Assembly: GCA_002748015.1 (NCBI GenBank)
Contig: PDRH01000064.1
Coordinates: 1 to 8,075, forward strand
Source: Bacteroidota bacterium
GTDB lineage: Bacteria > Bacteroidota > Bacteroidia > Bacteroidales > CAJPTX01
Reading direction: 5' to 3'
DNA length: 8,075 bases
A program made the translations under genes and the position numbers. Each line of letters begins with the position of its first letter. The stretch's first letter is position 1. Under the pieces are notes generated by a model, which did not search any database, had not been told where the DNA came from, and saw only the letters and a program-made list of their open reading frames with translations. Positions 1 to 6,400 of this stretch are shown piece after piece.

Positions 1-585
1 TACCGTACCCTAGCAGGCGCCTCCGAAGGCCAGTATAAGGACAGGGGGTCTCGCTTCCTAGCCTATGCCATACCTGTACGTTCCCTAGAGGAGGCGCAGG
101 AGGAGGTCTCCCGCCTTCGGGCCATGCATCATGCCGCCCGCCACTGCTGCTATGCCTATATACTTGGGGCGGAGGGGAGCGAATCCCGTGCCAATGACGA
201 CGGTGAACCCAGCGGGTCGGCCGGTCGCCCCATCCTGGGCGTGCTCCTCTCCCAGGAGCTACGTGATGTAATTATCGTAGTTATTCGCTACTTTGGGGGC
301 ATTAAGCTCGGGGTGCCCGGCCTGATTGCGGCCTACCGGGGGGCGGCTGAGGAGGCCATAGAGCAGGCAGAGGTGGTGGTGAGGATAGTCGAGAGAAGGT
401 ATACCCTTCGCTTTGCCTATGCCATCCAGCATGAGGTGATGGATATACTCAAGCGTGTGGATGCCCGCATGGAGAACCAAGTTTACGGTGAGGAGTGCCA
501 GGTGCAGGTAGCCTGGTCCTTGGCCGTTGACCAGGAGGCCCACCAGCGCCTGGAGAAAATATGCGATATCGAGGCTGTGGAGTAG
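1..585 (+). CDS. YigZ/IMPACT family protein (UPF0029 + DUF1949), 5' end cut by window edge
   Basis: The reading frame is open from base 1 to the TAG at 583-585, giving 194 visible residues. Family members are about 200 residues and begin a few residues before the 'SEGxYKDRGSRFLAYAIPV' stretch seen here at codons 8-25, so only a few codons are probably missing. The N-terminal UPF0029 domain carries the family hallmarks: 'RHCCYAY' just after codon 42, 'DDGEPSGSAGRP' at about 66-77 and 'RYFGGIKLG' at about 96-104. The last 60 or so residues fit the ferredoxin-like DUF1949 domain. The biochemical role of bacterial members is not settled. The eukaryotic relative IMPACT binds GCN1, and the fold resembles parts of translation factors, so a cytosolic nucleic-acid or ribosome-linked role is often suggested. 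pyrB starts 51 nt downstream with no terminator between, so read-through is plausible. Family assignment is secure; function is not. Confidence 0.93.
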   Translation, partial: YRTLAGASEGQYKDRGSRFLAYAIPVRSLEEAQEEVSRLRAMHHAARHCCYAYILGAEGSESRANDDGEPSGSAGRPILGVLLSQELRDVIIVVIRYFGGIKLGVPGLIAAYRGAAEEAIEQAEVVVRIVERRYTLRFAYAIQHEVMDILKRVDARMENQVYGEECQVQVAWSLAVDQEAHQRLEKICDIEAVE

Positions 586-636
586 CAAGCCGCGGCCTCT
601 TTGTGAATATGGTGTGTACAAAACAAAGGATAGATT

Positions 637-1554
637 ATGAAAGGTAAAAGCTTAGTTTCAATCACCGACCTGACCAAGGAGCAACTCGTCGGAATACTAG
701 ATATTGCCGAGGAGTTCGAGCGCAACCCTCGTCAGCCCATACTGGAGGACCACGTAGTGGCTACCCTCTTCTTCGAACCCTCCACCCGTACCCGCTTGAG
801 CTTCGAGAGCGCCGTCAACCAGCTGCGTGGGAGGGTTATAGGTTTCGCTGATGCATCCTCGTCGAGTACCTCCAAGGGCGAGACGCTCAACGATACCATA
901 CTGACGGTATCCAACTATGTAGACCTCATCGTCATGCGTCACCCCATCGAGGGGGCGGCGCGTCTGGCCAGCGAGGTTGCACCCGTGCCCATTGTCAATG
1001 CGGGCGATGGCGCAAACCAGCACCCCTCCCAGACCATCCTCGACCTCTATAGCATACGTAAGACGCAGGGCACGCTCGACGGCATTACCATCTGCATGGT
1101 CGGCGACCTGCGCTACGGCCGCACGGTCCACTCCCTCCTGCAGGCTCTGTCCCACTGGAACACCAAGTTCGTATTCATCGCCCCCCCCGAGCTGCGCATG
1201 CCAGAGGAGTATCTACGCCTCCTCGACGAGAAGGGCCTGCACTACGAGGAGCACACCACCCTCGAGGACCACATTGCCGACGTGGATATCCTCTACATGA
1301 CCCGCGTGCAGCAGGAGCGCTTCTCCGACCCCTTGGAGTACGAGCGCGTCAAGAACGTGTACATCCTTCGCGCAAGCATGCTTGAGGGCGCAAAGGAGAA
1401 CATGCGCGTGCTGCACCCGCTGCCCCGCGTCAATGAGATAGATATGGATGTCGACAGCACCCCCTACGCCTACTACTTCCAGCAGGCCAAGAACGGGGTA
1501 TACGCTCGCCAGGCCATCATATCCACCATACTCGGTAAGCGCGAACTCAAGTAG
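637..1554 (+). CDS. pyrB: Aspartate carbamoyltransferase catalytic subunit PyrB
   Basis: This cytosolic enzyme joins carbamoyl phosphate and L-aspartate to give N-carbamoyl-L-aspartate, the committed step of de novo pyrimidine synthesis. At 305 residues it is the normal length. The carbamoyl-phosphate loop 'FFEPSTRTRLSFESA' is at residues 45-59 (S49-T50-R51-T52). The loop lysine shared between neighbouring chains is K80 in 'SSTSKGE', and R101 ('MRHP'), H129 and Q132 ('HPSQ') follow. The aspartate-domain residues R162 ('YGRTVHSL'), R223 and Q225 ('TRVQ') and the 'HPLPR' loop at 260-264 are all present, so the enzyme should be active. The ATG at 637 gives the expected family N-terminus; it lacks a good Shine-Dalgarno, as is usual in Bacteroidota. 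pyrI follows after 29 nt, so the protein probably works in a PyrB-PyrI holoenzyme. Oddity: a run of eight C at 1181-1188 lies in frame within the gene. Confidence 0.98.
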   Translation: MKGKSLVSITDLTKEQLVGILDIAEEFERNPRQPILEDHVVATLFFEPSTRTRLSFESAVNQLRGRVIGFADASSSSTSKGETLNDTILTVSNYVDLIVMRHPIEGAARLASEVAPVPIVNAGDGANQHPSQTILDLYSIRKTQGTLDGITICMVGDLRYGRTVHSLLQALSHWNTKFVFIAPPELRMPEEYLRLLDEKGLHYEEHTTLEDHIADVDILYMTRVQQERFSDPLEYERVKNVYILRASMLEGAKENMRVLHPLPRVNEIDMDVDSTPYAYYFQQAKNGVYARQAIISTILGKRELK

Positions 1555-1564
1555 ATAATCATTC

Positions 1565-1573
1565 AAGAAGGAG
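1565..1573 (+). promoter_or_regulatory. Shine-Dalgarno sequence of pyrI
   Basis: AAGAAGGAG lies 10 nt before the pyrI ATG at 1584. It is a strong anti-16S match and the clearest ribosome binding site in the window; the other starts have weak or no such motif. It fixes the pyrI start. Confidence 0.75.
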
Positions 1574-1583
1574 ATACAAGAAA

Positions 1584-2048
1584 ATGGAAGCGACTAGGAA
1601 AGAGCTAATAGTTAGCGCAATTGAGAACGGCACGGTAATCGACCACATACCCGCCGACAAGGTCTTCAAGGTGATTGATATCCTCGGTCTGCAGGAAATG
1701 GACTGCCAGATGACCATAGGCGTAAACCTCGATAGCCAGGCCATGGGTAAGAAGGGCATCATCAAGATAGCCGACAAGTTCTTCGAGCCAGAGGAGGTCG
1801 ATCGTATCGCCCTGGTGGCCCCCAATGCCAAGCTCAACATCATACGGGGCTACAAGGTGGAGCAGAAGGAGCAGGTGGAGGTGCCTGCGCAGATCGTGGG
1901 CATCGTCAAGTGCATCAACCCCAAGTGCATCACCAACGTGCAGAACGTACAGTCGAAGTTCGTAGTCGAGAGCACGAGCCCCATGCGCCTGCGTTGCGCC
2001 TACTGCGATAAGGTCTCCGGCCAGGAGCAAATACTGGAGTCTATCTAG
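1584..2048 (+). CDS. pyrI: Aspartate carbamoyltransferase regulatory subunit PyrI
   Basis: This is the non-catalytic chain of class B aspartate carbamoyltransferase. In enteric bacteria it binds CTP, UTP or ATP in its N-terminal domain and passes the signal to PyrB through a C-terminal zinc domain. The 154 residues match the family length. The N-terminal allosteric domain shows 'GTVIDHIPADKVFKVIDIL' (16-34), including the D20-H21 pair that corresponds to nucleotide-contacting residues in E. coli, and 'GKKGIIKI' (55-62). The zinc ligands are C110, C115, C138 and C141 (C-x4-C-x22-C-x2-C), so assembly with PyrB should be intact. The start at 1584 follows a strong Shine-Dalgarno. The gene sits 29 nt after pyrB and its TAG overlaps the proposed GTG of thiL by one base. 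Which nucleotides act as effectors in this organism cannot be read from the sequence. Confidence 0.97.
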   Translation: MEATRKELIVSAIENGTVIDHIPADKVFKVIDILGLQEMDCQMTIGVNLDSQAMGKKGIIKIADKFFEPEEVDRIALVAPNAKLNIIRGYKVEQKEQVEVPAQIVGIVKCINPKCITNVQNVQSKFVVESTSPMRLRCAYCDKVSGQEQILESI

Positions 2049-3151
2049 TGGCCATGCAGGGACAGGAATCCTTGTCCCCATCCTCCCCGCAGGGGCAGCC
2101 CGGTGCCGAGAAGGGCACCGAGCTGTCCTCCCTCGGGGAGTTTGGGTTGATAGACCGGCTGACCAGGGATTTCCCCCCCCTCCATCGTGAGACCAGGGTG
2201 GGCATAGGTGATGATTGCGCCGTCCTCGTCCCCCCTGCGGGGCAGGAGACCGTCGTAACCACCGACCTCCTTCTGGAGGGGGTGCACTTCGACCTCACCT
2301 ACTTCCCCCTCATGCACCTGGGCTACAAGGCCGTCATCGTGAACCTCAGCGACGTGTACGCCATGAACGCAAAGCCTAGCCAGATAACCGTCTCGCTGGG
2401 TATATCTAAGCGCTTCTCGGCCGAGCAGCTCGATGAGCTATACGCTGGCATACTGCAGGCCTGCCGGGAGTACGAAGTCGACTTGGTAGGAGGCGACACC
2501 TCCGCCAGCCTTACGGGTCTATGCATATCCATAACCGCCATAGGCTACGCCCCCAGGGAGCGTCTTGTCTACCGCAGCGGCGCCAAGTCCAACCAGCTCA
2601 TATGCGTAACTGGCAACCTCGGGGCGGCCTATATGGGTTTGCTACTTCTAGAGCGCGAGAAGCGCGTGATGCTGGCCAATCCGGAGGGGCAACCACAGCT
2701 GGAGGGCTACAAGTACGTCCTCGGTCGCATGCTCCGTCCGGAGGCACGGCGTGATGCTGTTGAGCATCTCGAGGTGGCTGGCATAGTTCCCACGGCCATG
2801 ATGGATGTAAGCGACGGGCTTAGCAGCGAGCTGCTACACCTCTGCAAGTCCTCTGGGGTGGGTTGCCGCGTATACCCCGAGCGCATACCCATAGACCGCG
2901 AGGTCATGCAGGTATGCGATGAGATGGGTATAGACCCCATCCTAGCGGCCATGAACGGTGGCGAGGACTACGAGTTGCTCTTTACCGTCCCCATGGACAT
3001 GCAGGAGATGGTGGATGAGCTGGGGGTGGCCACCATCGGCTATACCACTGAGGCGAAGGAAGCCCTGATGGTTACCGCCAGTGGCCAGGAAATCCCCATC
3101 GTTGCCCAGGGATGGAACGCTTTCAAGCAGGACGATGGTGAGTCTGCCTAG
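2048..3151 (+). CDS. thiL: Thiamine-monophosphate kinase ThiL
   Basis: ThiL phosphorylates thiamine monophosphate with ATP to give thiamine diphosphate, the last step of cofactor synthesis, in the cytosol. The 367-residue product has the AIR synthase/PurM-like fold with all key motifs: 'LGEFGLIDRL' (29-38), the metal/nucleotide motif 'GIGDDCAVL' (52-60), 'TTDLLLEGVHF' (71-81), 'GGDTSAS' (148-154), 'MDVSDGLSSEL' (252-262) and 'NGGEDYELLF' (303-312). The conserved part begins near residue 28, so the protein carries about 20 extra Ser/Pro/Gln/Gly-rich N-terminal residues. The GTG at 2048 overlaps the pyrI stop (TAGTG) and has GGAG 8 nt upstream at 2036-2039; the ATG at 2054 is the alternative. 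No ATG lies nearer the conserved core. Translational coupling to pyrI is likely. A run of eight C (2173-2180) encodes part of 'DFPPL'. Function is secure; the exact start is not. Confidence 0.96.
   Translation: MAMQGQESLSPSSPQGQPGAEKGTELSSLGEFGLIDRLTRDFPPLHRETRVGIGDDCAVLVPPAGQETVVTTDLLLEGVHFDLTYFPLMHLGYKAVIVNLSDVYAMNAKPSQITVSLGISKRFSAEQLDELYAGILQACREYEVDLVGGDTSASLTGLCISITAIGYAPRERLVYRSGAKSNQLICVTGNLGAAYMGLLLLEREKRVMLANPEGQPQLEGYKYVLGRMLRPEARRDAVEHLEVAGIVPTAMMDVSDGLSSELLHLCKSSGVGCRVYPERIPIDREVMQVCDEMGIDPILAAMNGGEDYELLFTVPMDMQEMVDELGVATIGYTTEAKEALMVTASGQEIPIVAQGWNAFKQDDGESA
2059..2120 (+). other. Three consecutive hairpins inside the 5' end of thiL
   Basis: Hairpin 1 pairs GGGACAGG (2059-2066) with CCTTGTCCC-type sequence ending at 2078, giving 8 bp including one G-U around a 4-nt loop. 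Hairpin 2 pairs CCCC (2085-2088) with GGGG (2092-2095). Hairpin 3 pairs CGGTGCC (2101-2107) with GGCACCG (2114-2120) around the 6-nt loop GAGAAG. They lie directly after the candidate start codons and encode the non-conserved N-terminal extension. No T-run follows, so they are not intrinsic terminators. An effect on thiL translation or mRNA processing is inference only. Confidence 0.4.
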
Positions 3152-3194
3152 CGCACTCCCACTCGTTGGGTAGGCTTAAGCTATAGAGATATTG

Positions 3195-3236
3195 AAGGGG
3201 GGCGCATGGCCATAATCATGCGTCCCCTTTGTCTTT
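3195..3236 (+). terminator. Rho-independent terminator after thiL
   Basis: The arm at 3195-3208 pairs with 3217-3230 over 14 positions, two of them G-U, with an 8-nt loop at 3209-3216. The stem is GC-rich (GGGG/CCCC plus GCGCATG/CATGCG). A T-rich tail runs to 3236. It lies 44 nt after the thiL stop and would end the pyrB-pyrI-thiL transcript. A weaker branched hairpin (GCCTA at 3146-3150 with TAGGC at 3171-3175, and CCCA with TGGG inside) spans the thiL stop. Confidence 0.85.
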
Positions 3237-3258
3237 TCCCCAGAAGCTGCTACCTTGC
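3228..3258 (+). promoter_or_regulatory. Possible promoter of the LRR surface-protein gene
   Basis: TTTG at 3228-3231 is followed after 19 nt by TACCTTGC at 3251-3258, a partial match to the Bacteroidota TTTG / TAnnTTTG pattern (the last two bases of the -7 box differ). The start would fall near 3262-3266, leaving an AT-rich leader of about 30 nt (3261-3288) before the ATG. The proposed -33 box lies in the T-tail of the upstream terminator. Spacing is right but the -7 box is imperfect. Confidence 0.35.
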
Positions 3259-3294
3259 CAGAGAATTTATCTATATAATTAAACGAAACGCCCC

Positions 3295-3405
3295 ATGGAG
3301 TACGCCAAAAAACGCATGGCCTATAGCCCACCATCAGTAAAGTTCGCCCCTCTCCTCCTGCTCTCCCTCCTCCTTACGCTTTACTTCCCGCTGGCTAGCC
3401 ACGCC
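3295..3405 (+). other. Signal peptide of the LRR protein
   Basis: Residues 1-37 show a basic start (K5, K6, R7, K16), a Leu-rich hydrophobic core at about 18-33 and the AxA-like site 'ASHA' before A38. Cleavage by signal peptidase I after A37 is predicted by eye. There is no lipobox cysteine, so this is not a lipoprotein. Confidence 0.85.
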
Positions 3406-6400
3406 GCAAGCATCGGCGACCGCTTCTCAAAGGACTACGGTACATATAGGCTCTACTTCCGCATTACCAGTATAGTACCCGCCGAGGTGGAGCTTATCCC
3501 CCAGAATGACACCTCCCCCTACTGGCCGTACCACTATTTCAAGGGGAGCGGTACGCTTGCCATCCCCGAAACGGTCGAGGATGGCGCAGCGACCTATAGC
3601 GTGACCTCTCTGGCGAACAATGCCTTCAGGGCATGCTATCGGCTCAGTGGTATAGAGCTACCCGCTTCCGTGATGCGCATAGGTAAATCAGCCTTCAAAG
3701 ATTGCAGCATCCTCAGCTACGTGAAGCTCCCTTCCTCCCTGCAGCGCATAGAGGATAGGCTCTTTTCCGGATGCAACAAGCTGATAATGCCCGAGCTCCC
3801 CGCTACGCTCCAGAGCATAGGTAAATCCGCTTTCAAATACTGCAGCAAGATTACCGACGTAGTGCTTCCTGCCACCCTGCAGGACCTCGGCAACAGCGCC
3901 TTTGCGTCCTGCCGTAGCCTCAAGAGCCTAGAGCTACCCGCCACGCTGCAGAGCATAGGGAAGTCCGCTTTCAGCGATTGCCCTAAGCTCGGGCGTATAG
4001 TCTCACATATCGAAGACCCCAGTACGGGCGTACCCACTATGGGCGAGAAGGTGTTTGAAAGTCTGGATGCTGAGAATTGCGTACTAATTGTCCCTGCGGG
4101 CCAGGTGGACAAATACCGCGCTGCTGCCCAGTGGAAGGCCTTCAGTTGCATCACAGACAACCCCCAGCTGGGTACCACTTTCCTCAGGGATAAGCTCTAC
4201 TACCGCATCCTCTCAGAGGACGCCGTCGCTGTCTATGCCTACGATGAAGCCCTGGAGGGAGAGCTAATTATCCCCGAGAGTGTAGAGAACCGGGGCAAGA
4301 CCTATAGCGTAAGAGCCATCGGGCGCAGAGCCTTTGAGCGCTGCTATGGCTTAGCCAGTGTGACCCTCCCCGCCTCCTTGCTACGTATCGGGGAGGAGGC
4401 CTTTAAGGGTTGCGAATCGCTGGCTAGCCTCGAGCTTCCCGCCCTCCTCGAGAGCATAGGGAGCGAGGCCTTTAGCCGCTGCAGCATGCTCGGGCGCGTG
4501 GTCTCGCATATCCCCGACCCCAGTACCGGCAAACCCTCAATGGGCACGCAGGTCTTCATCACCAGCGAAACCTGCGTACTCGTTACCCCCGCCGGCCAGG
4601 CGGATCGCTACAGGGCTAGCCCCCAATGGAAGGATTTCCCCTACATTAGCGACGACCCCATAGCCGGTGCCACCTTCAAGCTCAACAACCTCTACTACCG
4701 CATCCTCTCGGAGCATGAGGTGGCCGTCGTCCCCCCGGTTCTAGGTTGGACGGACAATCGCCCCAAGGGACGACTAATGATCCCCCATACCGCCTCACAC
4801 AACGGGAATAGCTACCAAGTGGTGGCGATAGCACGCGGAGCCTTCATGTATTGTAATGGTCTCAAGCGTGTAGTACTCCCTCCTGCTCTCGAGAGTATAG
4901 AACCGTTAGCCTTCCGAGAATGCGCTAGCCTGACGCACGTAGCATTCCCTACCTCCCTCCAGAGCATTGGAGAATCCGCATTCAGGGGCTGTGCGCTCGG
5001 TGGTCTACGTCTCCCCGAATCCCTGCAACGGATAGGCAACCAGGCCTTCTCCTCCTGCCGTAGCCTGACCGACCTCGAGCTACCCGCCTCCCTCCAGAGT
5101 ATTGGAGAATCCGCTTTCGAGGAATGCGAAACCCTTACTCGTATAGTCTCGAACATCGAGGACCCCACTGCTAAACCGACTCTGCAGAATAACGTATTTA
5201 ATAACGTCGACCCCGAGAACTGCGTGCTCATAGTCCCAGCGGGCAGGGTGGATAAGTACAGGGCAGCGAGCCAGTGGAATGGCTTTAAGCACATCACCGA
5301 CAACCCGCAGCTCGGTACCCTCTTCAGCAGCGATGGGCTCTACTACCGCATACTCTCCAACGACGAGGTAGTCCTCGTACCCTACCGCTGGGATGACGAT
5401 ACGCGTCCCAAGGGCAACCTCACCATCCCGGCAGAGGTAGCACACCAGGGGCAAACCTATAGCGTAAAGGGTATGGCTAACTACGCATTCGCCGGTTGCA
5501 GGGAGCTTACGGGCATAGAGCTACCCGCTTCCATAGGGCGCATCGGGGAGGAGGCTTTCCAGGGTTGCATCGCCCTCGGGCGTATAGCCTCCCACATAGA
5601 TGACCCCAGTTCGGGGGGCCTTACGATGGGGAGCGGCGTTTTCAACTCTGTTGATAATGAGAACTGCGTACTTATCGTTCCCTCCGGCAAGATGGGAAAA
5701 TACCGCGCCGCTGACCAGTGGAAGGACTTCAAGCGCATAGCGGAAGCCCCTCAGCCCCTCCTCGGCACTACCTTCGAGAAGGACGGACTCTACTACCGCA
5801 TCCTCTCCGACAGCGAGGTCGCCCTTGTACCCCATGCCTGGGACGACGACACACGCCCAAAGGGCGATCTGGACATCCCCAAAACCGTTTCCCAAGGGGG
5901 CGCAACCTACACTGTAGGGGCGATAGCAAACTTCACCTTCAGGGACTGTAGCGGACTTGCTAGCGTGGATATACCTCCCTCCGTACGGTATATCGGGTAT
6001 CAGGCTCTTCCCTTTAGCATCGGCTGCATAGGCATCAATGTGGCTGACCCCGCTTCAATAGCTATCGTAGACCCAGCATCATGGCTCGACCCAGAAACTT
6101 GCATCCTGCGGGTTCCCCATGGTGCCGTGGAGACCTATAGGCTGGCCGACGCATGGAAGTACTTATGGTATATCACCGACCATCCTTTGGCTGGTACCAT
6201 CTTCGAGCAGAATGGCCTGCACTATCGTATCCTCTCTGCGGATGCTGTCGCACTTGTTCCCCCCGTACCCGCATGGGAGGATGCGAAGCGCCCCAAGGGC
6301 GACTTGCCCATCTCAGCCAGTGCGTCCTACTCCGGAAGGACCTATAGCCTAAGAGATATAGCAACGGCTGCGCTTGCAGGTTGCGATGCTCTCGCTAGCA

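Noticed and set aside
586..636. Pyrimidine attenuator or riboswitch before pyrB
   Set aside because: The gap is 51 nt with no stable hairpin, T-run or recognisable aptamer.
697..1155. Long open frame on the - strand inside pyrB
   Set aside because: It is a shadow of the GC-rich pyrB codons; the translation has no recognisable domain and pyrB is certain.
1605..2081. 158-codon open frame on the - strand inside pyrI
   Set aside because: It mirrors pyrI, is Leu/His/Asp-rich as antisense frames of GC-rich genes are, and matches no family.
2085..2095. CCCC/GGGG hairpin as an intrinsic terminator between pyrI and thiL
   Set aside because: The stem is 4 bp and there is no T-run; the thiL frame continues through it.
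3255..3279. TTGCCA and TATAAT as a sigma70-type promoter before the LRR gene
   Set aside because: The spacer is only 13 nt, too short for that type, and Bacteroidota use a different consensus.
4812..5303. 163-codon open frame on the - strand inside the LRR gene
   Set aside because: Its repetitive Ser/Leu/Arg pattern simply reflects the LRR repeats read backwards.
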